Assembly (NCBI GenBank): GCA_028023455.1
Contig: JAQFVV010012394.1
Coordinates: 33,181,150 to 33,245,149, forward strand
Origin: Epiperipatus broadwayi
Taxonomy: Eukaryota; Onychophora; Udeonychophora; Euonychophora; Peripatidae
Reading direction: 5' to 3'
Length of the DNA stretch: 64,000 nt
The notes beneath the pieces were generated by a model. It did not search any database. It worked only from the letters and a program-made list of their open reading frames with translations, and was not told where the DNA came from. Below, piece after piece: positions 1 to 11,358 of the stretch; the stretch's first letter is position 1; each line of letters begins with the position of its first letter. The translations under genes and the position numbers were made by a program.

Positions 1-1326
1 CTAGCAATAACTATTATCTATATAAATATGAGTTTGTTTGTTACTTTGTGACTCAACAAATATAGTACTAATCTTGATAACTCTTGTATCAATTTCTTTC
101 CTTTTTTTTGGAGAATTACATAAGCTATGGATTTTTGTTTTATGGTACTTAATTGTTTGAAAAAAATTAGTAATTTTTTACTAATGAAACCAAAGCCACA
201 TATACAGAATTTGAAAGTTTGTACTAGCAGTGACCTCTAGGAAAGTTTTCATGATCTAAAAGTAATATTTTCTAGAAAATTGAAAAATTATTATATCATT
301 TTACTGGGGGGTGTAAAAAAGATTGAGGTAATAATTGTAGTTATTAAATAACAAACAAACAAACAAACTTTCAAATTTATATAAATAAGGCTAATAAAAA
401 TACATTTGAAGGATTATTTAAAATATTGTATTGGATAATTTTTAATATTGTTGAAAGTAATTTATAAGTAATTAATAAAAGATTGTTAATTTATTATACA
501 CACTGCTATTATTTTTAAAAGTAATTTAGAAAAACTGCATCCAAAGAATTGATTATCTGCATGCTAATATGTTGAAGGAATTATGCACAAAAATGAGCAT
601 TAGTATTAGGTATTATAGTATAATTAAAATATTTCAATAAAAACTAAAAGATTTGCAGGCAACAATCAGGATAAATATTAGAACTCTAAACCAAATAATT
701 CAGAAATATTTTAATTAAAGGCTTTTTTATCATGTGTAGGTAATGGTTATTCTTTACCTTTATTGTTTATACCTTATTCTTTTTTTATCTTTATATATTG
801 TAACCAGATGTACCAAACAACCCCTCTTATGGTTGATTTTATTTCTTGATGAGCATATTGCAGAAAGGAACTATGGATTGGCATTCTCCAGTGCTGATGT
901 CATCCCCATTACAACAATATTTCCTGCTTATTAGAGGATGTAGCACCATAAAGACTGAAAACATCTAGAAATTTATGTGTTTGATTTCCCAAACAGTGCC
1001 ACTAGAGTTCCATCTTACTACAACTTTATTTACCCATGTCGAGTTATTCTGGACCTAGCTCTGGTGACATGAGATTCTTGTGAACCAGTGCATAAATTGA
1101 TGAGTGGTGCAAATTGAAATTGACAAGAGGTATTATTTATTTTTGAAACAATAATTTTATTTAACAATAATATTGGATATAAGGTTCTTAAAGAAGAAAA
1201 AAATGTTTGTTGATAGTCTCTATTCTGGCTGTCTTCATATCTGTGTGCACATTACAGATGTTTTTTCGAATCCTTCCTGAATGGGAATTGTCCTTCTTGA
1301 TTTAAAGTTCCCTCATCTGCATAAAT
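1..1326. other. Gene-free AT-rich stretch with scattered repeat scraps
   Basis: No gene is seen. Positions 20-180 match 13930-14090 (listed separately). At 350-395 there is a run of CAAA units followed by TTTCAAATTTATATAAATA. This is roughly the reverse complement of the TATAAATA-plus-TTTG start at 20-45, so the two may be the ends of one small inverted element. An open frame at 743-934 encodes a hydrophobic, low-complexity peptide with no recognisable domain and is probably chance. Confidence 0.4.
20..180 (+). repeat. Dispersed repeat, copy 1 (pair with 13919-14095)
   Basis: Both copies run from a TATAAAT-type start through a TTTGTTACT segment, then CTCAACAAATAT, then GTACTAATCTTGAT. Both end near a tract of T bases followed by GGA and a TGCTATGGAT or AGCTATGGAT block. 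They are about 75-80% alike by eye. The shape, a TATATAAATTTGA-like head followed by TTTG units, is seen in many small non-autonomous animal elements. The class is not established. Confidence 0.55.
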
Positions 1327-1354
1327 ACATATCCATGTTTATACAAGTATGTTT

Positions 1355-1770
1355 TCATCCAGGTATATAGAAGTATTTGTTTTTATCCAGGTATCTAGAA
1401 GTACTTAATTCTATCCAGGTATACAGAAGCATCTGATTTATGCAGATATATAAAAGTATTTCTTTTATCCAGGTATCTAAAAGCACTTAATTCTATCCAG
1501 GTATACAGAAGCATCTGGTTTATCCAGGTATGTAAAAGTATTTATTTTTATCCAGGTATCTAGAAGCACTTAATTCTATCCAGATGTACAGAAACATTTG
1601 TTTTATTCAGGCATATAGAAGCAATTAATTTTATCCTGGCACATAGCAGTATTTGTTTTTATCCAGGTATCTCAGAAGCACTTAATTTTATCCAGGTACA
1701 TAGAAGCATCTGATTTATCCAGGTATATAAAAGTATTGTTTTTTATCCAGGTATCTATAAGTACCTTTAC
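1355..1770 (+). repeat. Minisatellite with three-part higher-order unit
   Basis: About sixteen tandem copies of a unit near 26 bp built on the core ATCCAGGTATNTAGAAG. Three variants recur in order: one ending in CACTTAATT, one with ATACAGAAGCATCTG, and one with ATATAAAAGTATT. Together they give a higher-order period close to 78 bp. The order holds across most of the array and blurs only at 1560-1680. Confidence 0.8.
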
Positions 1771-1789
1771 TTTCATTTACATATTATCC

Positions 1790-1946
1790 AAATGGGGTTT
1801 GAACCACTTACTCATCATATAGGTACAATTTGGAGTCATTATTTGATAGTATTTTATTTTTATAAAACATATTATACCAGTATGTGTTTGAACCACTTAC
1901 TCATCATATAGGCGCAGTTTGGAGTCATTAATTGGAAGTATTTTAT
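1790..1946 (+). repeat. Direct duplication of about 60 bp, spacing about 91 bp
   Basis: The block starting TTTGAACCACTTACTCATCA, with a following ATATAGG and CAGTTTGGAGTCATTA or CAATTTGGAGTCATTA, occurs at about 1798-1855 and again at about 1889-1946. It directly follows the minisatellite and may be a diverged edge of the same expansion. No coding potential is seen. Confidence 0.65.
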
Positions 1947-2144
1947 TATTATTTATTCAGGTATGTGGGTACATATTCATCATTATTCATGTATACAATA
2001 TATCAATTTGTAACCTAAAATTTCTTACTTACATAATTTATGCATGTGTGGATTCAGATTTAATTCATTCTATCAAAGCATTTTGTAAAATAATAAATGT
2101 CACTTCCATAATCAATAATTTCATTATTTCATTATTAAAATAAA

Positions 2145-2523
2145 CTTAGAAGCCATGCCCATGAATAAATTCCTTCAATTCAAAAGATTCTACAATAAAA
2201 TAGACTCTATTTGTCAAATATATAAAAGGCAAGAAGAGTCATTCAGCCATATAATATATTAATGTCCTGAGCTCAATAAAATAAATTTAGCCATATACCA
2301 AAACTTAAGGATGGATTACTATAAAATTATGTTTATAAAAGAAGCCTTACAAACTAAACAGTTTCCTATTATTAGACCTTCAATCTTTATTATACATACT
2401 ATATGGAATGTCAGCTGTAAGGTAATGTTCACTGTGCCCATACCTGAACCAGTAGATCTATTCATGAACATTATAAGGAAAGTAAAAAACAGAGACTTCA
2501 TCATTGCATCAAAACTCATGTAA
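2145..2523 (+). pseudogene. Decayed LINE C-terminus (zinc-knuckle tail)
   Basis: A translated fragment aligns with the end of the open LINE at 51555-53986. Here EAMPMNKFLQFKRF corresponds to NALPMNWFLYHRRG there, followed by IDSIC and SFSHIIY for IDPICGLC and TIDHIIH. The tail IIRPSIFIIHTIWNVSCK corresponds to IIRLSTFVLYSIWIVRCK, and both end in a KKIKKRDQLLASSK-like basic stretch. A stop lies within the knuckle region (a codon replaces Cys/Arg), and the rest of the element is missing upstream. It is an old 5'-truncated copy of a related but not identical LINE lineage. Confidence 0.8.
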
Positions 2524-2553
2524 AAATAGGCAAAACTCACTATATATATATAT

Positions 2554-5500
2554 TGTACCCTTACTTCTCGATGTATAATATAATTTGAAATACGACTAGC
2601 TCAATTAAATTATTATGCTTAATTAAAATTTGCATATCTATCTTTAATATACTTTTATATTATCATATTCTAATTAAATTTATTATCAATTATCAAAATC
2701 AATATATTTCTAAATTATGTACTAATTAAATAAGTATTCATTAAAATCATGAGACTATGAAGTAAAGTTACAAAGCAATAAGTAGATTTACATTGAGTCA
2801 ATATCTTCCAAGACACTGTCTCAATGGCATAAGAATACTATTACCTCCTTACTATCCTATTACTACATCTACAGCATTCTTATGGCTTTGAAATAAAATA
2901 AATTATCTTTAAATGTAATAAAATAAATAAATCTTAACTTTTAATTTTTAAAATATAATTAAATAATCTCAGGTTCTTCTAATTATCTTAAAGTAATGAT
3001 AATTCATGTAAATAAGTATGATAAGGGATTTTATATCAAACCTAAATACACCTAACTTATTCTAATAATAATAATAATACTCACTACTAGTCTTAAGGTA
3101 TAACTTAATCCTATCTATTTCTGTTATATTATTAAGTATTCAATAAATAAATAATCATATGTATATCTTTTATTTTCATATAGTATCTTAATTTCGGAAT
3201 AGATTAAAATCTTGCAACTTAATAATCCGTGGCAATAAATAATATTGTATTCTTATATTATGCCTTATAATTACTCTATGACCCTTGTAATATTATATGT
3301 TAATATCAATCAATTCTTATAAAATGATATCAAGAAAATATTGTGTTTATTTCTAAATAATAATAATAATTCATATTGTGCAAATATTATGTTTATTCAA
3401 ATTATCTGCTGTCAAATGCTGTGGTGTAAAATAATGAACTCGACACACTTTTAAAACAAATTAAACAAATTTATTAACATTAACTTTGATTAAGAATTTA
3501 TTTACAATATTTACAGTTCAAATTATGAAAACAAAGAAAATAAAATAAGAAAATAATAATACAATATGTTTACACTGTTATTAGCTCATACTCCCGATAA
3601 GTAATTATACATTCTTTAAAATGCTGTACTAATAACACTGAAGTATGTTTCCAAAACTTAGACTTGAAATAAGCCTCAGTAAACCTCAATTATTACATAG
3701 AAAATTTTATGTAAATAATATTTATGTAGCATATGTAAACAAATAAACTTTATTAATTAAATTGCTACATCACTTAAGTATTACTGTTATTCATTTCATC
3801 ATGTACTAGTATGTGTTCACTTTACTATCAGCATTACTTTAATAGCACAATATAGAAACTAATGTATCCTTGTAATGTAATAACAAAGAATTGATTATAA
3901 TTTTATATTTCACTTATTGCAATTCATGTTACATGTTTTATCAAATATGCATTACATATATGTACTGTTAAATAATAATATTTAAATTATTCATCAATTT
4001 CAAATTCATAAAGCACTATATTAGATAAATTTTATGATTCTTTTCTGTGTGAAATTATTACTTTACTTTATGTGTTATTTTACTCCTTTTAAATAACTTT
4101 CTTTCTACAATATATCCTCTAAAAAAAACTCATTTAAACTTTCCGGAAAAACAATCATCAACTTTAAATAAATACTAATTATCCAAAACTGTTTATACTT
4201 CATCATATATATTCAGTAAATCTTTAATTCAAATATAAACTTCTACATAAAACTTAACTTAATTTATCCAATAAAACAAAAGTAAAATATAGACTTTCAA
4301 ATCTCTTCCTAACTTGCAATAAAATAATTACTTATGAATAATAAATATAATTCTAATACTCCAACATAATAATAATAAAAATAAAAAATCAAAATTTATT
4401 TACGAAAGAATCATATAATTATTTCTAAACTTCTTATGTAATGTTGCATCGTATTTATTTCATAAATTCAAATTATGCATATTTAAATAAAACTGTTACT
4501 GCCAATATAATGTGTGTGTATTTTTAAAATATTCATACATTCATTCAACAATAATATATCATTCGGTTGATCTAAAGAAAAAAAAAAACATGTCAAATAT
4601 ATTAAAATTATTATAATTATACAATTTTACCATAAATAAGATTTAATGTACAGTCCATCTTCCAATATTCTTCGGAATTACAGCTTCATAGAATAAATCA
4701 CATTTACACTCACAATCATTCTTTAACATATTACATTTTATATTAATTATAAGATAAACTTATGCAATTTATTATTATATTACTTTAGTTATTATTTTAA
4801 GAAATGTACCTATCTTATTTTTAATAGATTAATAATATTTAACTCTTATATTAGATAAATAAAACAAAATTCATATTACATAAATCCAGCGATGTTTCCT
4901 TTTCACCACAAAGTTTTTTAATCCTAGGCACATATTCACTGGCACACCATTTCCTGTTTCCAGTCCATCACGTGTTTTTTAAAAAGTTTATGAAAAACGA
5001 AAACGTTCTTTTTAAACAAAATAAAAGTTAATTTTTCCATAAGAAATAAAACAAATTAAAATAGTTTATAGGATCCTGTTTTAATTCTTTCTAGAATATT
5101 ATTCAAAGTTATTATTTTAAAATTAGTCTATAGTTTATAAAAATTATCATTTAATTATTTTAAATTAACTGGGACGTCCACATATTTCTTGCGCATTTCT
5201 TAACAAAAAAAAAAAAATCCAGGTAAGAATAATCTTCTTTATCTATAAACGACCCGCGTTTAAATTATTTCAATATAATAATTTTATTATATTAAGATTT
5301 TTAGCTAATTATATTTCAATTGACTTGCCTTTAAAATTATTAACATTCAGTCTTTTAAACATAAAGACTTAACAAGGCAAGCATTCAAAGCTACTTTCAT
5401 TTCTAATATCTTTACTTAAGATATATATTCAAATTTATAGCTTGCAAAAATACTTTCTTCATAAAGAAGTATTTTATTCTTTAAAATATCTATTTTCTAA

Positions 5501-6829
5501 TAAGCAATAGTAATTAGCTTTTAAAATTATATACTGTCCAAAATACTACTTTTCTCCATCTTGTAATTTTCCGAACTAATCCAGCGTTTGTCATACTTCT
5601 AGTATAAAGTTTCCGATATATTTTCACTATATATGATGTTCCCATGACCATTTGCATGTAAATTGAGCTTCAATTTAGAGACGATTGATAGGAAAATTTA
5701 AATTAACACTGCATGTCTATTATTTAAAACTTTTATAGATTATTTATAACGACACTCTTGTAATTTTAAAAATGATTTTAGAGCGTCTATAAATTTAATT
5801 AGCTATTTTTCTAATAGCACAATTAACTTGAAAATTCAATCACGAAGTCCTCTCTTAACAATTGAATTGAGCTTTTATACCGGAAGAAACTTCCCATTTG
5901 ATTGGTAGATTAAACAATCAACTTGTTGGCTTATTTACATATTTACCAACAACACAAAATTAAAATAAATAATGACTTATTTAATATTTAATATTTATTA
6001 CATTATTAAATTTTTAAATAATCTTTATCATTTATTTAAATCTATTAAACATTTTAAAATATAATCTTACTTGATTTTAATTTTAACTTTTATAAAATTA
6101 TTTTTAAATAAACTAAGTATTTTTATACGTCATATTTTTAAAACAATATTTTAAAATCAGACTTAATATTTTACATTAAATATCTTTATTTTAATCTCGT
6201 GATAACTCACGTATTATTTATAAATTTTACAACATAATTAAAACAGTCTTGCAACTTTACTAAATAACTTCCATGCATGTGTGTGTAAATTTAACAAACA
6301 TCTGTTCTTTTTACAATAAAAGAAACGCTTCTCATAATCTAAAAATAACTAACAATTGCATTTTTTAAAATAAATATTTTTAAAAAAAAAAAAAAAGATA
6401 TTATAATAGATTTTAAAATAATTATCCAATATTATTAAAATCAAATATTAGTCTTTTATTTAAGTACTTACAATAATTAAAATATTTATATTCTTTTATA
6501 ATATTATTTTATCAACAATAAATATATGCATTTAATTTTACTTATCTTTTAAACACTTTTAACTTTAAATATCTATTTATTAAATATATTAATGCAGTAT
6601 TGACTATGGCCATTTTTCCCAACCATATATTATAATCATCATCATTTAAAATGTCTCTCTCAATATCAGCACAATTTCACATATCAAATACTCATAGATT
6701 GCTTTAATTAAACCTTTTTGAAATATTACCATAAGCAAAATTAACATCACATATTCAAATATATCTTAAATTTAAAATTTTTAATAGATTAGCACAAAAA
6801 TTAGATGGTGACCCATACAAAAGGGCACA
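2554..6829 (-). mobile_element. Giant solo LTR-like unit, copy 1 (4.3 kb)
   Basis: Read on the minus strand, the unit begins TGTGCCCTTTT and ends AAGGGTACA. It has TG...CA termini with short inverted ends, flanked by ATAT on both sides in a TA tract. It has no coding region. Its minus strand has a CCAAT box at 5905-5901 and a TATA box (TATAAAAG) at 5879-5872. About 2.4 kb further on, an AATAAA signal lies at 3475-3470. This is the U3-R-U5 order of an LTR, though an unusually long one. A diverged second copy lies at 33161-38559 and shares the promoter, the AATAAA region and the end CATAAGAATAC...CAGCATTCTTATG. It could instead be a non-coding DNA transposon with short inverted ends. Confidence 0.6.
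5872..5905 (-). promoter_or_regulatory. CCAAT and TATA boxes inside giant LTR copy 1
   Basis: On the minus strand, ACCAATCAAAT is followed about 22 bp later by CGGTATAAAAGCTC. The second copy has ACCAATAGG and GGGTATAAATACTG in the same relative places, although the sequence around them has diverged strongly. Retention of both boxes fits a Pol II promoter in U3. Confidence 0.55.
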
Positions 6830-6927
6830 ATATATATATATATTGCCACACACAGCAAGCTAGAGTAATCAATGGATGCCAGAAGGTTTGTGCATAAAAT
6901 CCCCATCTAGTGCCTACTCATCCAATA

Positions 6928-6969
6928 TCCCCAGATTAGTTTCTGGCTTATGGCCTTCATCAGTGAGGA
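6928..6969 (-). ncRNA. Hammerhead-ribozyme-like motif (foldback family)
   Basis: Read on the minus strand: stem I TCCTCA pairs with TGGGGA across the motif (one G-U). The core CTGATGA is next. Stem II is GGC/GCC, followed by GAAA, a short stem III (AC...AT, one mismatch) and C at the cleavage position. The conserved core bases of the hammerhead ribozyme are all present. It sits inside the foldback element. Confidence 0.65.
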
Positions 6970-7120
6970 GCCTTGGATCTGAGAGCACTGCATCTATATC
7001 TATATCTAGGTAAGTAGGCACTAGATGGGGATTTTATGCACAATCCTTCTGGCATCCATTGATTACTCTAGCTTGCTGTGTGTGGCAATATATATATATA
7101 GTGAGTTTTGCCTGTTTTAA

Positions 7121-8740
7121 CAACAGTTATAGACAAGCATAAGAGGAGGTACTCATGTGATGTTTATTGGCTTAAAACTCGTGTACAATGAAATATGGAA
7201 TTTACTTAATATATCAGATCCACTGGAAAATTTAGTAGATTTACTAAGCAAAAAATGTTTTATAGATACATTATGCATCATTCCTAATAGGTGGTTAAAA
7301 ACACTTCATCAGTACATTATTATCAATCAGAAGATAATCAATATACAAATATTCCAACCTGTTTAAATGTGTAAAACATGATGTTTTTTGTCAGTTAAAA
7401 TTATGCAAGACACACTATTTTTCATAAATAAAATTCTTTTGAGATTAATCAATAATTTCATTTATGTAGATACACATTAGTATGAATTTCATTATAGAAT
7501 TATTTTCAGATTAGCAAAATCATTTTTGCTTCTTCAGTTCATCTTTTAATAATGCACAGATCATCTTATTACTCCAGAATGCTCCACATAAAAATTAGTC
7601 ATTTAAAATAAACATGTTTTCATTTTGCATTATTTTATAATCAATCGACCCAGAAATTGACATTTCATTAAATCATAAATTATTTTAATAAACGCATCTT
7701 ACAAAATATTTTCAATTCACCTATTACTCCAATGCATTTCATTTTTAAATATATTTCCTTTTGTATTACTTTGCAATTAATCAATTTAAAAAGTAACATT
7801 TCATTATTTAATAATTTAACTTAATGAATACATTTTACAAAATATTTTCAAGTATTATAAAAGGTGCACAAATTTCCTTACCTGAACCTTCATCTGCTGG
7901 TGGTTCTCCATAAATTTTCCAATTAATAAACGGTGTTCTGAGAGCTTATCGAGTCAATGGTCAGTTTCGGGCCTTGTTTTTATTTTACTTCATTGCTGAA
8001 TCAGGTGACAGAGGAGAGAGAAAAGCTGTTTTCTATTTAGCCAGATATTTAAAGTTATTCCATTTCAATAATTTGTTTCTTCATTCTTTAGTATTTATAT
8101 GTTCCTTCTTTGTATTACTCATGATGCTCCAAGCTTTGTTGGGCCAGTATTCATATAATCTGGATTTCATATGCAGTACTGATGATGATTAGTCCACTAG
8201 TAACAGTCTTGATCCTTTCTAACAATAAATATGTCTACTACAAAATCTCTATAAGCAATCTTACTCCTCTATTTATCTTCTCATGCTTTTCTTATCAATC
8301 TTCCTTTGGATTGATCTAGCACCAATTACATAGGTGATGATAGTCATCCTCTGAGTCCTGTATATTTATTTCCATCATTATTGGTCATCCACTTTTAGCG
8401 GGAACAGATTCTCAACACCTGTCTGATGTTTTTGAAAAACACCTCTTGATCTTTTACGCCCATGGCAATCTTTTTTAATTATTTGTTAATTACAGCCTTC
8501 TTTTTTTAAATTTGAAAACATTTAAATTTTACAAAATACTGCATTTTAAATGGTAATTTTAATATTTTAAAATATTGATTTAAAATTGCTCTCATCCTTT
8601 TATTTCTTTTCTTTAACTTTTATACATCGAAAACTATATCAATTTTTATTTTAAACTCAACAGTTTTTAAATTGGGGAGCGGGAAACTTTAAATTATATA
8701 TGTGAAACAACATGTCTGTTTCAATATATAAATATATTAC
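7121..8740. other. Gene-free stretch after the foldback; one protein-like scrap
   Basis: Positions 7100-7175 are the tail shared by the foldback family (AAGCATAAG, then CATGTGATGTTTA). On the minus strand, 7960-7881 reads LSEHRLLIGKFMENHQQM in one frame and then meets CAGGTAAGG, a good splice donor. It may be a scrap of a transposon protein or a lone exon; I do not recognise it. The remaining sequence, including 8200-8480, shows no gene. Confidence 0.3.
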
Positions 8741-8742
8741 CA

Positions 8743-8782
8743 CCTCACTGATGACAGACACAGCTAGAAACTGGTCTGGGGA
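8743..8782 (+). ncRNA. Hammerhead-ribozyme-like motif, isolated copy
   Basis: Plus-strand CCTCA, CTGATGA, a weak stem II (AG...CT), GAAA, stem III AC-TG-GT, then C and TGGGG, which pairs back with CCTCA (one G-U). It belongs to the same family as the motif at 6928-6969 (shared AGCTAGAAACTGGTCTGGGG). It lies 50 bp before the 615-bp LTR and outside any visible element, so it is a remnant. Confidence 0.5.
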
Positions 8783-8832
8783 TAGAGATAACCAGAAAAG
8801 CTTGTTAAGAACTACTAATGCTCATTATATAA

Positions 8833-9447
8833 TGAAACAGTAAGATTCGTATTCGAATCTTAAGTTTCACCTTTTTCTGTCGTCTCTCACTGACCGGTCT
8901 ATCCCGCCCAAATTTAAACTTTTTGATATCGAATTGTGTGTGTGTAGCAATATTAAAATGTATAAATATATGTAGAATTCAGCATAAACACGCACACATT
9001 TCAATCTCAAATTAAACGCAATAAATAGAGATAAAATCATATAATTTGGATTTCTTTTAGCTATATAATTTTGTATAATTTTAATCATTTATTTTGGATT
9101 ATAAAGTTCGTATTTATTGCTTTGTTTAAATTTCGTTTAATAATAATTCTAAAAAAATCTGATGTAATATTTAATTAAAAGTTAAAATAATCTTATGTTC
9201 CCTTTTTGTCTTTGAAATTTAAAAGCATCGGTCAGTGAGTCTCTTGCATATCCCTGACCACCGTGCCTAAGGAAATATTTACTAATGTTGCATCAGATGT
9301 ATTGTTTCGTGGATTATGTTGTGGAACCGATAAACTATGTTCGAACTCAGTACCATGGGTGGCTTCGCTACTCGATGGTGCTGCTGTTCTGTATGGTGGT
9401 TGAATTCTGCACTATGTTTACGAGTCACACGTTTTCTGACCGTTACA
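8833..9447 (+). repeat. 5' LTR, 615 bp, of an LTR retrotransposon
   Basis: The LTR has TG...CA termini (TGAAACAG to CCGTTACA) and is preceded by ATAA at 8829-8832. The same ATAA follows the 3' LTR at 13915-13918, giving a 4-bp target duplication. Its first 37 bases form a hairpin: TGAAAC pairs with GTTTCA, and inside that AAGATTCG pairs with CGAATCTT. The 3' LTR is the same length, 615 bp, once its insertion is removed, and matches closely, with differences such as CGTC to TGTC. Short frames on both strands are chance. Confidence 0.85.
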
Positions 9448-9471
9448 TAGTTAAATTTTTTTTTTAGCGTT

Positions 9472-9492
9472 TGGTGCTTTCCAACGTGGAGC
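9472..9492 (+). promoter_or_regulatory. Putative tRNA primer-binding site
   Basis: TGGTGCTTTCCAACGTGGAG lies 24 bases after the 5' LTR. It resembles the TGGCGCCCAACGTGGGG primer site complementary to the 3' end of tRNA-Lys, with a few changes. A site immediately after the LTR is more usual. A partial second TTTAGCGTTTGGT copy lies at 9550. Confidence 0.5.
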
Positions 9493-10106
9493 TTTCGATA
9501 CAAAAAATCCATATATACCCTGAGCAAAATATAACGCATATAAATTTCTTTTAGCGTTTGGTACTCAAGTTAGCTAATTATTCTATATATATACGATTTT
9601 GTTTTGATAAAAATAATGAAAAAAATAAATCGAGTGAAATAATGTGGGTCGAGTGAATGAAAGGACAGCAGGTGTAATAACAAATTTAAGTAAAGCAGGG
9701 ATGTGTGTGTAATTTAAGAAGGAACGAAAATACTCGGATCTAATGAAATATTTTATATATATATGTCAAAAAAAAAGTAATCAGTCATTAAATGAGAAAG
9801 CAAGTAGCATTGAATTTTTTTTATTAAAACACCGTTATATATATAGCATAGACAGCAGAAGCTTGTTATATATGTTAATAGTAAATATTTTGTTAAAGTA
9901 CAAATATATATATCATAGACAGCAGTAGCTTATTATACGCGTAACCAGTAGTTCGCTATAATATATATGTTAAATATGTTAAATGCAGCAATATAGAGAT
10001 AGGGCAATGTAGAGTAGGTGAGGGCAGCGAAAGAGTGTTATAGGGCCAATATACTGGTGGGGAGTAGTCAAATGCTAGTAGTATAAAATAAATAATATTA
10101 AGAAAA

Positions 10107-10481
10107 ATGGAAGCAGAAAATGACAGAATAGCATCAATGAACTTCAGTCTAAGGTTACTTGAAATATTTAGACAGAGTAAAGAAGAATGGAGGAAAATAC
10201 GTGAGGAAGCGAGAAGAAGATATGAAGAACCAAAAACGAGTCAGGAAGAGGAGGAGATACGAGTTAGGGAGCATCAGAAAATTGATAGGGATATGTTGAT
10301 ATATCTTGAAATGATCAAAGAACATTATGGAATATCCCCAGTTACTAAAAAGGAAGAAGAAATTAAAGATATGGAAAAGGAAAAGGCAGAAATACTTGAC
10401 AAACCTATGATAGTAGATGAGCAAATAGACCTTATTCCAATAGATGAAAGCCCACAAGTGATAGCAGTAAAAAAGAGATGA
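10107..10481 (+). CDS. Gag-like charged protein of the LTR element
   Basis: A 124-codon open frame is rich in Glu, Lys and Arg and is mostly predicted helix or coiled coil (RQSKEEWRKIREEARRR, then EEEEIRVREHQKIDRD). It sits where gag belongs, about 660 bp after the 5' LTR. It lacks a visible zinc knuckle and is far shorter than a normal gag, so it may be a remnant or a small accessory protein. Its stop overlaps the next start (ATGA at 10478-10481), which is either a real overlap or the scar of the deletion that removed most of pol. Confidence 0.5.
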   Translation: MEAENDRIASMNFSLRLLEIFRQSKEEWRKIREEARRRYEEPKTSQEEEEIRVREHQKIDRDMLIYLEMIKEHYGISPVTKKEEEIKDMEKEKAEILDKPMIVDEQIDLIPIDESPQVIAVKKR

Positions 10482-10894
10482 AGATGGACACCAGCATGAC
10501 ACCAACACATTTGCATTTTGGTAAAGCGGACTCATTGCTGATCAAGACACCATTACCCATGGATGAACGTGAAATCAATATTGAAACTGACAGACGCAAG
10601 GCACACCGCTGCCTTACAGAAAGTGCAGAATGGAAATTACAAGCAGATCGGAGAAGCCAACATTTCCAGGTCGGGAACTATGTTTGGGTACGGAACTCTC
10701 AACAAAGTAACCGAGATAAAAGAATATATAAAAAGTTCTTTCCTTTGTACCGGGGACCCTTTATAATTGATCGCACATGTGGCCCAAATGCATATTTATT
10801 AAAAAATGGAGATACCATAAAAGGGACATCTAATGCCCGTAATCTCAAACCATGTAGGTATTATCCACCTGACCCGGGGTTGTTAAAATATTAG
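10478..10894 (+). pseudogene. Integrase C-terminal fragment of pol
   Basis: The 138-codon frame holds the end of a retrotransposon integrase. TPTHLHFGKA is the end of the catalytic core region (compare T-P-x-x-[LH]-x-F-G). Then comes FQVGNYVWVRN, followed by KKFFPLYRGPFII and NAYLL. This is the small SH3-like C-terminal DNA-binding domain seen in Ty3/gypsy-type integrases (V-G-D-x-V-x-[VL], K-x-x-x-x-[WY]-x-G-P-[FY]). The DDE catalytic centre, protease, RT and RNase H are absent: about 3-4 kb has been lost, and the element can move only with help. It ends at a normal stop about 460 bp before the 3' LTR. Confidence 0.75.
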
Positions 10895-11350
10895 ACTATT
10901 AGGACTGTTATTAAATGTATATGAAAATATTAAAACGAACTTGATATAATGAACTTGGTTGAATGGATTGTACTTTAGTCAAATAGGGTTTTAGATAGAA
11001 ATTTTATTATATATATATTATTGTTTTAATTACTATTACTCTTAAATTTTTTTTTTATATTATACTAACTAATCCTATTCTAAGAATTTTTTTTATATAT
11101 ATACATTCAGTTTAACTAATTATTACTATGATTTTAACCAGACACGGCCAAATTAGGCCATTTTAATTCAACTATAAATTCTAGATCCGGGTATATAAAT
11201 TGTTCGTTGCTTCATGTAATCTCTGCTTTTTCTATTTCAATATCTGTAAAAACAATAATAATTTTTTTCTTTTCGTCTTTCAATTATGTAATGTAAATTT
11301 TTTTCTCTTTCTTGCCTCCTTTGTTCTTCCTTAATTGTTCACGGGAAGTA

Positions 11351-11358
11351 CGGAGAAA
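11351..11358 (+). promoter_or_regulatory. Short polypurine tract before 3' LTR
   Basis: CGGAGAAA is immediately followed by the TGAAACAG start of the 3' LTR. The run is short but correctly placed for plus-strand priming. Confidence 0.45.

Larger units (their letters stand above)
2526..7120. mobile_element. Foldback element split by a giant LTR-like insert
   Basis: The left arm (2526-2553 plus 6830-6924) and the right arm (about 7011-7118) are near-perfect inverted repeats of about 110 bp. Each begins with AGGCAAAACTCAC, then a TA run, then TTGCCACACACAGCAAGC, and continues to ATGCACAAACC and CACTAGATGGGG. The left arm is cut inside its TA run by the 4276-bp unit at 2554-6829. Removing that unit restores a continuous arm. 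The central part carries a hammerhead-like motif. The same family recurs at 18740-19640, 28250-29240, 32235-32400, 60105-60195 and 61065-61130. The only coding part seen in the family is a 64-codon frame in one copy. Confidence 0.75.

Noticed and set aside
1355-1770. CRISPR-like array of regularly spaced repeats
   Set aside because: Units abut one another with no unique spacers; it is a minisatellite.
9282-9539. Open frames on both strands in the LTR
   Set aside because: They lie across the LTR and primer-site region, are duplicated in the 3' LTR with frame changes, and have no domain.
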